Assembly: GCA_002719335.1 (NCBI GenBank) | Contig: PBHE01000027.1 | Span: 1-32,516 of the forward strand | DNA length: 32,516 bases | From: Acidimicrobiaceae bacterium | Lineage (GTDB): Bacteria; Actinomycetota; Acidimicrobiia; Acidimicrobiales; Poriferisodalaceae | Direction: 5' to 3' | Shown: positions 14,636 through 23,077 of the stretch, piece after piece | Numbering within the stretch: the stretch's first letter is position 1 | Layout: each line of letters begins with the position of its first letter | Position numbers and translations under genes: made by a program | Notes under the pieces: generated by a model | What the model was told of the DNA's origin: nothing | Database searches by the model: none | Seen by the model: only the letters and a program-made list of their open reading frames with translations

Positions 14636-16704
14636 CTATCCGAATCGGAATTGACACAGGGGGAACGTTTACCGATGTGGTCGCGTTCGATGAAGCCACG
14701 GGTGAATTACACGCGACCAAGACCCCATCCATTCCGTCCAATCCAGCTGAAGCATTTGTCGAGAGCATCAGGTTGATAGTCGAAAAAGCAGCCCTGAAAT
14801 CCGATCACATATCGACGGTCAGTCACGGAACAACAGTCGCGACTAACGCGTTGCTTGAAGATGATATGACCGGCCTGGGGCTAATCACCACCCAAGGCTT
14901 TCGTCATGTCCTCGAGATCGCAAGACAAAGCGTTCCAGACGGCTACGGCAACTCCTACTTCTGGGTGAAGCCAGATCGGATTGTGCCTCTGCATCTTGTA
15001 CGCGAAATTTCCGAACGCCTCGATGCGCGAGGGCAGGTGGTTCAAGAGCTTGACGAAGAGAGCGTAGTCACGGCAGTGCAACACTTCCGAGACAGCGGCA
15101 TACGGTCAATCGGAGTCTGCCTTTTGCATTCCTATCTCAATTCTGACCACGAAGAACGAGTGGAGGAGATCATCTCGGCGTTGTACCCAGAAGCGACTGT
15201 TTCCATCAGCTCTCGTGTGCTGCGCGAATACCGAGAATACGAAAGATCGGTGACCACACTCGTTGACGCGTTCGTAAAGGACAAAGTGGTCGAATACATC
15301 TCGAATATCAACGCTCAACTGGACCGCATCGGTAAGGAGGAACCGCCGGCGTTTTACGTAATGAAGAGTAACGGCGGAATAATCTCCGCCGAGGCTGTGG
15401 GTAGCCAACCGATTACGACGGTTTTGTCCGGACCCGCCGCTGGCGCACTTGGCGCCGCAGAAGTCGCTCGACACGCTGGCTTCCAGCAAGTGTTAGCCCT
15501 CGACGGGGGTGGCACATCGACCGATGTCACCGTTGTCCAAGGAGCGGAACCAGCTCTGACAACCGAAGGTTCTATCGGACGCCATCCAATCAAGGTCCCA
15601 ATGATCGACATTGTCACAGTGGGCACTGGGGGTGGCTCAATTGCCTGGATCAGCCCAGAAGGTGGCCTCAAAGTGGGTCCACAATCTGCAGGAGCAGCGC
15701 CGGGCCCCTTGTGTTACGACTCTGGCGGTACATCACCTACTGTGACTGACGCCCATCTTGTTCTTGGTCGCATCCCCTCAAGCCTTATAGGCGGGGGCAT
15801 CCAGTTGAACCGAGCAAAGGCAGTTAAGGGACTGGAGATTTTGGCAACAGATCTCGGTCTAAGCGTCGAAGAGTGCGCCTCCGGAGTGCTGGAGATAGCA
15901 GCCTGGAACCAAGCGAACGCGATCAGGCAGGTCACCGTTCGGCGAGGACTTGATGTGCGGGATTTTGCGCTGTGCGCATTTGGTGGGTCCGGACCACTGC
16001 AAGCGTGCCGCCTCGTCGATCTTCTCGGTTTGGAGGCGGCCGTAATCCCGCCAGATCCGGGCAACCTGAGCGCCTACGGGCTTTTAGTAGTGGATCTGCG
16101 ACACGACGAGGTTCAAACTATCGGTGAATCACACGGGGAAATTTCCCAGGCGAAGCTCGGAAGTGTCTTTTCTGAGCTTGCAAACCGAGCATCAACAGCA
16201 CTCGAAGACCAGGGTTACATGCATACGGAACAGCGTCTTGCTCGTTGGGTTGACCTTCGATACGAAGGACAGGCTTTCGAGGTCCAGACAAGCGCTCCCG
16301 GAGGACCGATTGACCAGAATTTCATCGCCGAGGTTTTGGCTAATTTTCACGATGAGCACGAACGCTTATACGGATACTGCTATCGCGACCGACCCGAAGT
16401 GGTGGTCGAGTGGGTCAACCTACGAGTTACTTCATTTGGCCCGATCGAGAGACCCAACCCAAGACAGATCAAAGCAGGGACAGGCGCTACGGAAGCTCAA
16501 CGTCGCGACGTTTACTTCAGTGAATGGTCAGAGGTATCAGTCTATGATCGGTCTGAACTCGGCCAGGGTGACTCCATCCAAGGACCTGCGGTAATCGAAG
16601 AATTCGGTTCCACGACGCCGATCGCGCCGAACTTCGGTGCCGTCGTCGACAAGTTGGGCAATCTGATAATCAGGCCAAATAAGTTAGAAGGGAGCTCCGG
16701 ATGA
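14632..16704 (+). CDS. hyuA: Hydantoinase/oxoprolinase subunit A (HyuA)
   Basis: The 690-residue protein starts in an ATGA overlap with the AllG-like gene. The N-terminal hydantoinase A domain has the acetate-kinase/Hsp70-type phosphate motif GIDTGGTFTDV at residues 5-15 and SHGTTVATNALLE at 64-76. The central domain has the second phosphate motif LDGGGTSTDVT near 290 and VGTGGGSIAW near 330. The C-terminus ends with EEFGSTTPIAPNFGAVVD, typical of the family. HyuA with HyuB couples ATP hydrolysis to opening of a cyclic amide (N-methylhydantoin, 5-oxoproline) or, in relatives, to carboxylation of ketones. The exact substrate here is unknown. The setting suggests an imide or ureide that plain hydrolases cannot open favourably. 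Length and motifs are normal for the family. Confidence 0.92.
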   Translation: MTIRIGIDTGGTFTDVVAFDEATGELHATKTPSIPSNPAEAFVESIRLIVEKAALKSDHISTVSHGTTVATNALLEDDMTGLGLITTQGFRHVLEIARQSVPDGYGNSYFWVKPDRIVPLHLVREISERLDARGQVVQELDEESVVTAVQHFRDSGIRSIGVCLLHSYLNSDHEERVEEIISALYPEATVSISSRVLREYREYERSVTTLVDAFVKDKVVEYISNINAQLDRIGKEEPPAFYVMKSNGGIISAEAVGSQPITTVLSGPAAGALGAAEVARHAGFQQVLALDGGGTSTDVTVVQGAEPALTTEGSIGRHPIKVPMIDIVTVGTGGGSIAWISPEGGLKVGPQSAGAAPGPLCYDSGGTSPTVTDAHLVLGRIPSSLIGGGIQLNRAKAVKGLEILATDLGLSVEECASGVLEIAAWNQANAIRQVTVRRGLDVRDFALCAFGGSGPLQACRLVDLLGLEAAVIPPDPGNLSAYGLLVVDLRHDEVQTIGESHGEISQAKLGSVFSELANRASTALEDQGYMHTEQRLARWVDLRYEGQAFEVQTSAPGGPIDQNFIAEVLANFHDEHERLYGYCYRDRPEVVVEWVNLRVTSFGPIERPNPRQIKAGTGATEAQRRDVYFSEWSEVSVYDRSELGQGDSIQGPAVIEEFGSTTPIAPNFGAVVDKLGNLIIRPNKLEGSSG

Positions 16705-18539
16705 AAGAAGTCGATCCGATTGTCGTCGAGATCGTCGAAGGCACCCTCGCATCGGTTGAAGCGGAAGTTGAAGATGCCATCGGACGCACCGCACGCTCGC
16801 CCATGATCCGAGATCAACACGATTTTCGCGCTGGCATCCACGATGTGCGCATGCGCAAACTCACAGGACGCTCTTATTCGGCACTAGTTGACCCAATCGT
16901 TCGCGACTTTCCGATTGATTCAATGGAGCCCGGTGATATCTACTTCCACAATGATGTTTATCTGTCTGAAGGTGGCATTGGGCATCTGCCGGATCTCTGC
17001 GTCACGGTTCCCGTCTTCGCTACAGGACAAGTTGTGGCCTTTGTCCAGGCATTCGGTCACCATGATGACATTGGCGGAAAAGTTCCGGGTTCAATGCCTA
17101 GCGATGCTCTCTCGGTGTTCGAAGAGGGCCTGATGGTTCCACCGATCAAGCTCTACGACAAAGGTGTGGCAAACGAAGCGGCTCTCAAAATCATGACACG
17201 CAATTCTCGGCTTCCGGAAAGTCTCGCCGGCGATCTCGACGCCGAATGTTCTGCCTGTCGCATGGGTGCAGATCGTTTGTCGGAACTGTTTGAAAGGTAC
17301 GGTACCGAGCTAGTTACGTCGTGCTTTGACGTAATCATCGATCGCACGACCGAAACATTTCGGCGAGAAATTCTGACCAAGATACCCGAGGGCACTTGGA
17401 CATGGGAGGACTACGCAGAGCACGACGGAGTTGATCCACCAAAACTTCACTGCCAACGGATCACTCTCACAAAAACGTCCGAGAAGTTGATTCTTGATCT
17501 GAACGGCACGAGCCCACAGGCGAAGGGACCCATCAACCACGCCGGGGACTACGCCGACGGAGTTTTCTTAAAGAAGTGGCTAGCCCCAATTCTTAGAAAT
17601 CTCGCCGATACACCGGAGCGGATGGCGGAACTTGACGTTAATGAAGGCGTTGTGCCCCTGTTCGAAATTAAATTTCCACCGCCAGGGACACTCGTCACGC
17701 CGGTTTTTCCAGCGCCCACGAATGCCCGAACCTTCGTGATTCTTCGGCTCCTCGGAGTCCTCGCAGGGGTTCTAGCCAAAGCAACCGGCGGGCGAATGCC
17801 TGCGGATCAAGAAACCATCCGTTACACGGGAATCGAAGGTGTCACCCCAGGCGGAGAATGGTTCTTCAGTCGAGAAATCCTAGGAGGAGGGTCCGGAGGC
17901 CGGTATTACGCGGATGGAAGCGACGCTATTCATGTCGTACCTGACTCGAAAAACCTTCCAGCTGAGTTCGTAGAGGGCCGATTCCCAGTTCGAATCGAAA
18001 CTCTAGGATTGGCGACTGATTCAGGAGGAGCTGGAAAATACCGAGGCGGTTTGGGATACCAAAAAGAGATACGAGTGCTTGCCAGCGATGCGAAATTTAT
18101 GTCGATCGCGGATCGATCAATTCTCTCGTGTTGGGGTCTCAACGGTGGCATGGCAGGGTCTCCCTTTAAGGTGACAATCAACCCTGGATCCGAGGACGAA
18201 CGAGTGATGGACGGGCTATGCGACCGCGAGCCAGTTGATCAGGGTTCGCTCATTCGGGTAGAAACAACCGGCGGGGGGGGTTGGGGCGACCCCCTTGAAC
18301 GGGACATATCATTGGTCAGGCTGGATGTGATCCAAGGGAAAGTCTCCGAGCATGCCGCTGAAGAACTCTACGGCGTCGTGTTCGTTTCTGACCAAATCGA
18401 TTTTGAGGTCGATGCTATACAAACTCATATCAAACGAGACGAACTAGCCGAGAGCCGCGGGACTCCAAAATTCTTTGATCGAGGGCCAGGATTCGAACTG
18501 CTGGCGGGCATGCCGCAAGCTGAGGTAGATCTCGTCTGA
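16701..18539 (+). CDS. hyuB: Hydantoinase/oxoprolinase subunit B (HyuB)
   Basis: The 612-residue protein overlaps hyuA by 4 bases and has an AAGGGAG ribosome site 6 bases before its ATG. Family landmarks are DPIVVEIVEGTL at the N-terminus, the ND-x-Y...HLPD motif (HNDVYLSEGGIGHLPD, about 83-98), GHHDDIGGKVPGSMP near 120-134, and the C-terminal TTGGGGWGDPLERD block near residues 520-533. The family's usual NDPYxGGTHLPD is altered to NDVYLSEGGIGHLPD, with an insertion-like change near a likely metal or substrate site. It is the partner of HyuA and is the last gene of the plus operon. It converges on the TenA-like gene 104 bases downstream, with a hairpin directly after the stop. Confidence 0.92.
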   Translation: MKEVDPIVVEIVEGTLASVEAEVEDAIGRTARSPMIRDQHDFRAGIHDVRMRKLTGRSYSALVDPIVRDFPIDSMEPGDIYFHNDVYLSEGGIGHLPDLCVTVPVFATGQVVAFVQAFGHHDDIGGKVPGSMPSDALSVFEEGLMVPPIKLYDKGVANEAALKIMTRNSRLPESLAGDLDAECSACRMGADRLSELFERYGTELVTSCFDVIIDRTTETFRREILTKIPEGTWTWEDYAEHDGVDPPKLHCQRITLTKTSEKLILDLNGTSPQAKGPINHAGDYADGVFLKKWLAPILRNLADTPERMAELDVNEGVVPLFEIKFPPPGTLVTPVFPAPTNARTFVILRLLGVLAGVLAKATGGRMPADQETIRYTGIEGVTPGGEWFFSREILGGGSGGRYYADGSDAIHVVPDSKNLPAEFVEGRFPVRIETLGLATDSGGAGKYRGGLGYQKEIRVLASDAKFMSIADRSILSCWGLNGGMAGSPFKVTINPGSEDERVMDGLCDREPVDQGSLIRVETTGGGGWGDPLERDISLVRLDVIQGKVSEHAAEELYGVVFVSDQIDFEVDAIQTHIKRDELAESRGTPKFFDRGPGFELLAGMPQAEVDLV

Positions 18540-18540
18540 C

Positions 18541-18567
18541 GCGCCTAGTCCACCAGATCTAGTGCGC
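18541..18567. terminator. Hairpin between converging operons
   Basis: GCGCCTAG (18541-18548) pairs with CTAGTGCGC (18559-18567) with one bulged base and a 10-base loop, beginning two bases after the hyuB stop. It lacks a U-run, so it would be a weak intrinsic or factor-assisted terminator. An 8-base palindrome, TTCGCGAA, follows at 18568-18575. The rest of the 104-base gap to the TenA stop shows nothing else clear. Confidence 0.4.
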
Positions 18568-18643
18568 TTCGCGAACTCACACTCTCAGCCACTCACATGG
18601 TGCATCATTCAACGGCAACGACCTTCTGGATGCAAGTGATGGT

Positions 18644-19363
18644 TCAGAGAGCGCCAGTGTCGTACAGCCCGTCAGGAATATTCGACAGGACACCTTGAGG
18701 GGCACTTTCTCCAGGCCAAGGATCGGAAAGCTCCCAGGCCGCGTCAAACGTTCCGATCTGGTATTGGATGCCCCTGAGAAAAAGCCACTTCATCGTTTCA
18801 CGCTGGTAAGGGGTTGAGTGCGCACCTGCTTCGTTCAGGCCCTGCTCCGTCGCGAGTCGGAGTTTCACGTAGAAGGGATCGATCCACTGCTCAACCCATT
18901 CCTTTTGAAGTTCAGGCAGATCCGTTGGTTTCTCTTGCTCATAACGCTCGCCAAACGTCTTATCGAAGGAGTAACACACGTACAACGCTGCACAAATGTC
19001 GCCGAAACTTCCTTCATGGACTGTCCTGACCCAAAAGTTGAGGAAAGCATCGCGTCGAGGCCGGGCAGCCCATCGAGAACTGCCAAACGGCCCCACTTTC
19101 TCTAAAAGCTTCAGCTCAACTCGACCATCATCTGACCGCCGCGAGTATTCCTTTTCTAACTCGATCAACGGATTACCCGGCGGCACTTTTGGATATGCAA
19201 CCTCGGTGATGTGTTGACCAAGGTACGGAAGATCTTGGGCCAACCAATATTCGAACTGCTCGTCGTTCAAAGTGTTGTTGAATAGAGCCTCGATCCAAGG
19301 GTGGTGTTCGAAGGCCACCCATGCCGAATCAGCAAAATCCATGCACTCGTCAAGAAACACCAT
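18644..19363 (-). CDS. TenA/THI-4/PqqC-family protein (thiaminase II-like)
   Basis: With the start at the ATG at 19363 the protein has 239 residues and its N-terminus (MVFLDEC) lines up with TenA. Asp44 in LAQD sits at the same number as the catalytic-site Asp44 of B. subtilis TenA, and Cys130 in LYVCYSF corresponds to the nucleophile Cys135. However, the conserved C-terminal YE of TenA (Glu205) is replaced by Gln202 (QYQIGTFDAAW) in a hand alignment. Thiaminase II/TenA hydrolyses aminopyrimidines, salvaging thiamin breakdown products. The Glu-to-Gln change suggests altered chemistry or substrate, perhaps another amino-heterocycle. It overlaps the solitary Mo subunit gene by 14 bases and is the last gene of the minus operon. 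Earlier starts at 19375 (ATG) or 19378 (TTG) are possible but fit the family less well. Confidence 0.82.
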   Translation of the reverse strand: MVFLDECMDFADSAWVAFEHHPWIEALFNNTLNDEQFEYWLAQDLPYLGQHITEVAYPKVPPGNPLIELEKEYSRRSDDGRVELKLLEKVGPFGSSRWAARPRRDAFLNFWVRTVHEGSFGDICAALYVCYSFDKTFGERYEQEKPTDLPELQKEWVEQWIDPFYVKLRLATEQGLNEAGAHSTPYQRETMKWLFLRGIQYQIGTFDAAWELSDPWPGESAPQGVLSNIPDGLYDTGAL

Positions 19364-21611
19364 TGGCTGCCCCATCAATTTGTTTAGTTACTTTTTGGAT
19401 AGCGCTCCACACTCGGTTAGGAGTGAGGGGCATGTCGGCATGTCTAACTCCGAGGTAAGCAACCGCGTCAATGACGGCATTCTGCACGGCTGCCGGTGAA
19501 CCAATCGTCGGCGCCTCACCGATCCCCTTGACGCCTATAGGGTTTCGCTGGGTAGGGGTTTCCTGGTGAAGCCTCCCAATCGGAGGAAGGTCAGGCGCTC
19601 CCGCAAACGCATAATCAGCGAAGTTGGTAGTCAATGGATTGCCGTCTTGGTCATATTGGAATTCCTCAAACAAGGCTTGCCCAATTCCCTGCGCAACACC
19701 TCCATGAACTTGGCCCTCAACCATCACGCGCGAAAGGGCGCGGCCGCAGTCATCTAGGGCTAAATAGCGAAGTATTTGGACTTCGCCGGTTTCCAGGTCA
19801 ACTTCGACGAGACAAAAGTGTGCGCCGAACGGAAATGTTGCGCTTTGCGCTACGTAATCCGCTTCAGCTTCCATGGCGCCGTGTTCTCGAAGGTCAGCCC
19901 ATGTTAAGAAAATCGCCGGGGTGCCATCTACGTAAAAACGAGCGAACTCTGCTTCAAAAACAACATCATCAAGATTGGCTTCGAGAAGTCCAGCTGACAC
20001 TTCGCGACCGTGTTCAATCAAAATTTCGCTGGACATGAACAAGGCTGATCCGCCAATTTGGATTGACTTCGATCCTCCCGTGCCAGTTCCTCTCGGAACT
20101 AGACCCGTATCGCCGTAGACAACATCAATTTCGTCAACGGCGACGCCGAGCATCTCACTCACTAGGAGTCGGTATGCGGTCGAGTGGCTGTGTCCCTGGG
20201 CAACCGAGCCGGTCTTAACGAGCACGCGACCAGTGTCAAGGAACTCAACGGAGCCATATTCACCTTCTTCGCCGGGGTTGGTGATCTCGACGTAAGAGGA
20301 AATTCCTAACCCGAGCTGCAGTACGTCTCCAGCTTCTCGGCGACGTCGTTGTTCGGTTCGAAGGCTCTCATAGTCGACTGCCTCAAGAACGCTCTCAAGG
20401 GCCTGCGGGTAATCACCGGAGTCGTACATCGCACCCGACGCGGTGGCACTGCTCATTTCGCTCTTTGTGATGAGATTTTTGCGGCGAAGTTCAGCCGGGT
20501 CCATTTCGATCTCATGACTATAAATATCCATCATTCGTTCAAGCATCGTGGTCGATTCAGGCCGACCGGCTCCACGGTACGCAAGTAAGGGCGCTGTGTT
20601 AGTCAACACAGAGCGACTGTGGATCTCGACCTTTTCGAGTCCGTATGGCCCAGCGCCCATCACGCCGAGCATGCGGGGAAGAAGGCTACCCACGTCTGGA
20701 TATGCGCCCGCATTCTGAAACACCCTCGCGCGGAAGGCTTTAAGAGTGCCGTCGCTATCTCCGCCCAATTCGGCGTACTGGATTTGCCCGCGACCGTGAC
20801 CAAGGTCGATCATCGCCTCGGTCCTGCCTTCGTGCCATCGTGCGGGACGGTCGACTTGTTTTGCAACCCAGGCCGTCAACACTTCAGGAGGCGACAAACC
20901 GCGCTTCGCTCCAAAAGACCCACCGACGTCGGGAACGACAACGCGAACATTGTCGGGCTCTAATTCAAATATTCGAGCCAATCCATCTCGCACAACATGG
21001 GCACTCTGTGTCGTTGACCATTGTTCCAAACGTGGGCCATCCCAGCGGGCTACCGCACCGCGGTTTTCGAGGGGGCATGGGGCTAGACGATTGTTGACCA
21101 AACGTTGACTAACTACAATCTCACAGTCGTCAAAAATAGTTTCGTCTTCACCGGTCGATAGAACAAGTGAGGCGTTAGTGGGCACCATCTCGTCGAGAAG
21201 ATCGGTATCAGTAGCTGCTTCCTCCGGGTCAACGAGCGCCTCCAAAGGCTCATATTCCATGACCACCAGCTCGGAAGCATCCGCGCTCTGCTTGGCACTC
21301 TCCGAAACTACGATCGCCACGATTTCCCCGACGTAGCGAACGCGGCTGGTGGCTATCCAAGGACGCAGCATTGATTGGTTGTTCGCGGGGACAGGTGACG
21401 TAAAGGGTTTTAGATCAACATCGGCACCGGTGAAGACCGCTATCACTCCGCTATGTTCGCGAGCTTCTGTTGGGTCGATGCCAACAATCCGCGCTCGCGA
21501 CACCGTGGAGCGGACAAAGGAGACAAAGACCGCGTCATCGGGCGCTATGTTCTCCATGAAGCGACCAGCCCCGCGAAGGAGCCGGTCGTCTTCAGCCCGA
21601 GAAAATGCCAT
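19350..21611 (-). CDS. Second molybdenum hydroxylase large subunit, without its own FAD and Fe-S genes
   Basis: The 753-residue protein shows the aldehyde oxidase/xanthine dehydrogenase Mo-subunit pattern: AEDDRLLRGAGRF at the N-terminus, DVGGSFGAK near 230, LAYRGAGRPE near 340, GSVAQGHSHSTAY near 465, LDDCGRAL near 620 and GVKGIGEAPTIG with the catalytic Glu near 697. The loop is AYRGAGR, so it is not a copper CO dehydrogenase. No CoxM- or CoxS-like gene is adjacent; the only such genes in the window are at 6320-7656 in the opposite operon. It may share those subunits, use ones elsewhere, or have a different electron path. It lies between the dihydropyrimidinase and TenA genes, so it is probably a hydroxylase acting on a pyrimidine-type ring. 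The ATG at 21611 starts right at the conserved N-terminus. Confidence 0.9.
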   Translation of the reverse strand: MAFSRAEDDRLLRGAGRFMENIAPDDAVFVSFVRSTVSRARIVGIDPTEAREHSGVIAVFTGADVDLKPFTSPVPANNQSMLRPWIATSRVRYVGEIVAIVVSESAKQSADASELVVMEYEPLEALVDPEEAATDTDLLDEMVPTNASLVLSTGEDETIFDDCEIVVSQRLVNNRLAPCPLENRGAVARWDGPRLEQWSTTQSAHVVRDGLARIFELEPDNVRVVVPDVGGSFGAKRGLSPPEVLTAWVAKQVDRPARWHEGRTEAMIDLGHGRGQIQYAELGGDSDGTLKAFRARVFQNAGAYPDVGSLLPRMLGVMGAGPYGLEKVEIHSRSVLTNTAPLLAYRGAGRPESTTMLERMMDIYSHEIEMDPAELRRKNLITKSEMSSATASGAMYDSGDYPQALESVLEAVDYESLRTEQRRRREAGDVLQLGLGISSYVEITNPGEEGEYGSVEFLDTGRVLVKTGSVAQGHSHSTAYRLLVSEMLGVAVDEIDVVYGDTGLVPRGTGTGGSKSIQIGGSALFMSSEILIEHGREVSAGLLEANLDDVVFEAEFARFYVDGTPAIFLTWADLREHGAMEAEADYVAQSATFPFGAHFCLVEVDLETGEVQILRYLALDDCGRALSRVMVEGQVHGGVAQGIGQALFEEFQYDQDGNPLTTNFADYAFAGAPDLPPIGRLHQETPTQRNPIGVKGIGEAPTIGSPAAVQNAVIDAVAYLGVRHADMPLTPNRVWSAIQKVTKQIDGAANGVS

Positions 21612-21663
21612 TACAGATCACTTTTGGTTCTACTCGCCACAAGACATGCGATGCCGGGCCCGT

Positions 21664-23064
21664 CTAGATGAGACCACTACACAGATCGCGAGATTGGTAT
21701 CGACCATCGCCCGGTCTTCCCAGATATTCGTCTCCGTCGACCACAACTTTGCCCCGCAAAAGCACCGTTTCGACCTCACCGGTCACTTCGTGACCTTCAT
21801 AACACGAATAGTCAACATTCATATGGTGTGATTCCGCCGTTATAACATGTGGGCTCTGCGGGTTGAACACCACTATGTCGGCATCAGACCCCGGCGCGAT
21901 CGTCCCCTTGCGCGGGTATAGGCCGAACATCTGAGCTGGCGCTCGAGAACACATGTCTACCCACCGATTCACTGAAACTCGTCCTTCCGCAACCGCTCCC
22001 TGATACATGAGTTCCATTCGGTGTTCAACACCTGGTATGCCGTTCGGGATGTTGCGGAAATCCCCACGGCCCAACTCCTTTTGCGTCCAACAAAACGGGC
22101 AGTGGTCAGTCGCAATAACTTGAAGGTCGTTCGTCGCCAACCCCCGCCATAGTTCGGCCTGATGGTCGCTTGGCCGAAGCGGCGGCGAACAAACGAACTT
22201 GGATCCTTCAAAATCTGGTCTTTCCAAGTCTGTTAGATCAAGAAACAAATATTGAGGGCAAGTCTCAGCGAACACATTCAATCCGCGATCTCTAGCAGCA
22301 ACCACTTCTTGCAATGCATTGGCAGAAGACAGATGCACGATATAAAGAGGGCAGCCCGCAACTTCCGCTAAAACCACTGAGCGGTGCACTGCCTCAGCCT
22401 CTAATAGCGCAGGTCGGGTCAACGAGTGGTACACGGGATCAACCTGTCCTTTTTCGACTGCCTGATCTCGCAGCACATCGATGGCAATCCCATTCTCGGC
22501 ATGCATCTGGATCAGTGAGCCGTTCTCGCCTGCCTTCTGATAGCAAAGCAACAGTTGAGCATCGTCGGAGTACATCCGGCCCGGGTAAGCCATGAACATC
22601 TTGAAGCTCGTCACCCCTTCGTCCACCAGCATGTCCATTTCTTTGGGTGTTTGACCATCGACTTCGTTGACCATCATGTGGAAGCCGTAATCAACAGCGC
22701 AATCACCTTCGGCCATCTGGTGGTAATGCTCCAAGCCATCTAAAAGACTGCCTCCCGTAGCCCGCCAGGCAAAGTCGATCACTGTCGTGGTGCCACCAAA
22801 AGCTGAAGCTCGAGTACCAGTCTCAAACGTATCGAGTACGGGGGCATTTTGGCCCTCTGACTCAAAGTGCGTATGCACGTCGATTCCCCCGGGCACGACC
22901 AAACGATCGGTTGCGTCAACGACATACGCGTCTTCCGAAAAAGAATGTGCTAGATCTGAGTCTGCGTCAACCAGACCCACGACCTTTTCATCGACAACCA
23001 GTACCTCTGCCATCATTGTTTCGAGCGCCGTCACCACCGTTCCGCCCCTAATTAGTGTCTTCAT
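21664..23064 (-). CDS. Dihydropyrimidinase / D-hydantoinase family amidohydrolase
   Basis: The 466-residue enzyme carries the binuclear metal site of the dihydropyrimidinase family: His64 and His66 (GGIDVHTHFE), Lys155 as the likely carbamylated lysine (TSFKMFMAY), His188 (QMHAENG), His244 (VHLSSANAL) and Asp320 (ATDHCPF). The reaction is reversible ring opening of dihydrouracil, dihydrothymine or 5-substituted hydantoins to N-carbamoyl amino acids. SFKMFMAY and HAENG are typical of dihydropyrimidinases rather than dihydroorotases. The ATG at 23064 has an AAGGAG 9 bases upstream. Downstream amidase and aminotransferase partners are its direct upstream neighbours in the operon, which fits a uracil to beta-ureidopropionate to beta-alanine route. 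Fifty-two bases separate it from the Mo subunit. Confidence 0.92.
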   Translation of the reverse strand: MKTLIRGGTVVTALETMMAEVLVVDEKVVGLVDADSDLAHSFSEDAYVVDATDRLVVPGGIDVHTHFESEGQNAPVLDTFETGTRASAFGGTTTVIDFAWRATGGSLLDGLEHYHQMAEGDCAVDYGFHMMVNEVDGQTPKEMDMLVDEGVTSFKMFMAYPGRMYSDDAQLLLCYQKAGENGSLIQMHAENGIAIDVLRDQAVEKGQVDPVYHSLTRPALLEAEAVHRSVVLAEVAGCPLYIVHLSSANALQEVVAARDRGLNVFAETCPQYLFLDLTDLERPDFEGSKFVCSPPLRPSDHQAELWRGLATNDLQVIATDHCPFCWTQKELGRGDFRNIPNGIPGVEHRMELMYQGAVAEGRVSVNRWVDMCSRAPAQMFGLYPRKGTIAPGSDADIVVFNPQSPHVITAESHHMNVDYSCYEGHEVTGEVETVLLRGKVVVDGDEYLGRPGDGRYQSRDLCSGLI

Positions 23065-23077
23065 TGGCGAATACTCC

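Noticed and set aside
15714-16064. Antisense reading frame inside hyuA (116 codons)
   Set aside because: It mirrors a well-conserved protein on the other strand and shows no domain or ribosome site.
19364-19378. Longer TenA starts (ATG 19375 or TTG 19378)
   Set aside because: The ATG at 19363 aligns the N-terminus and Asp44 with TenA numbering.
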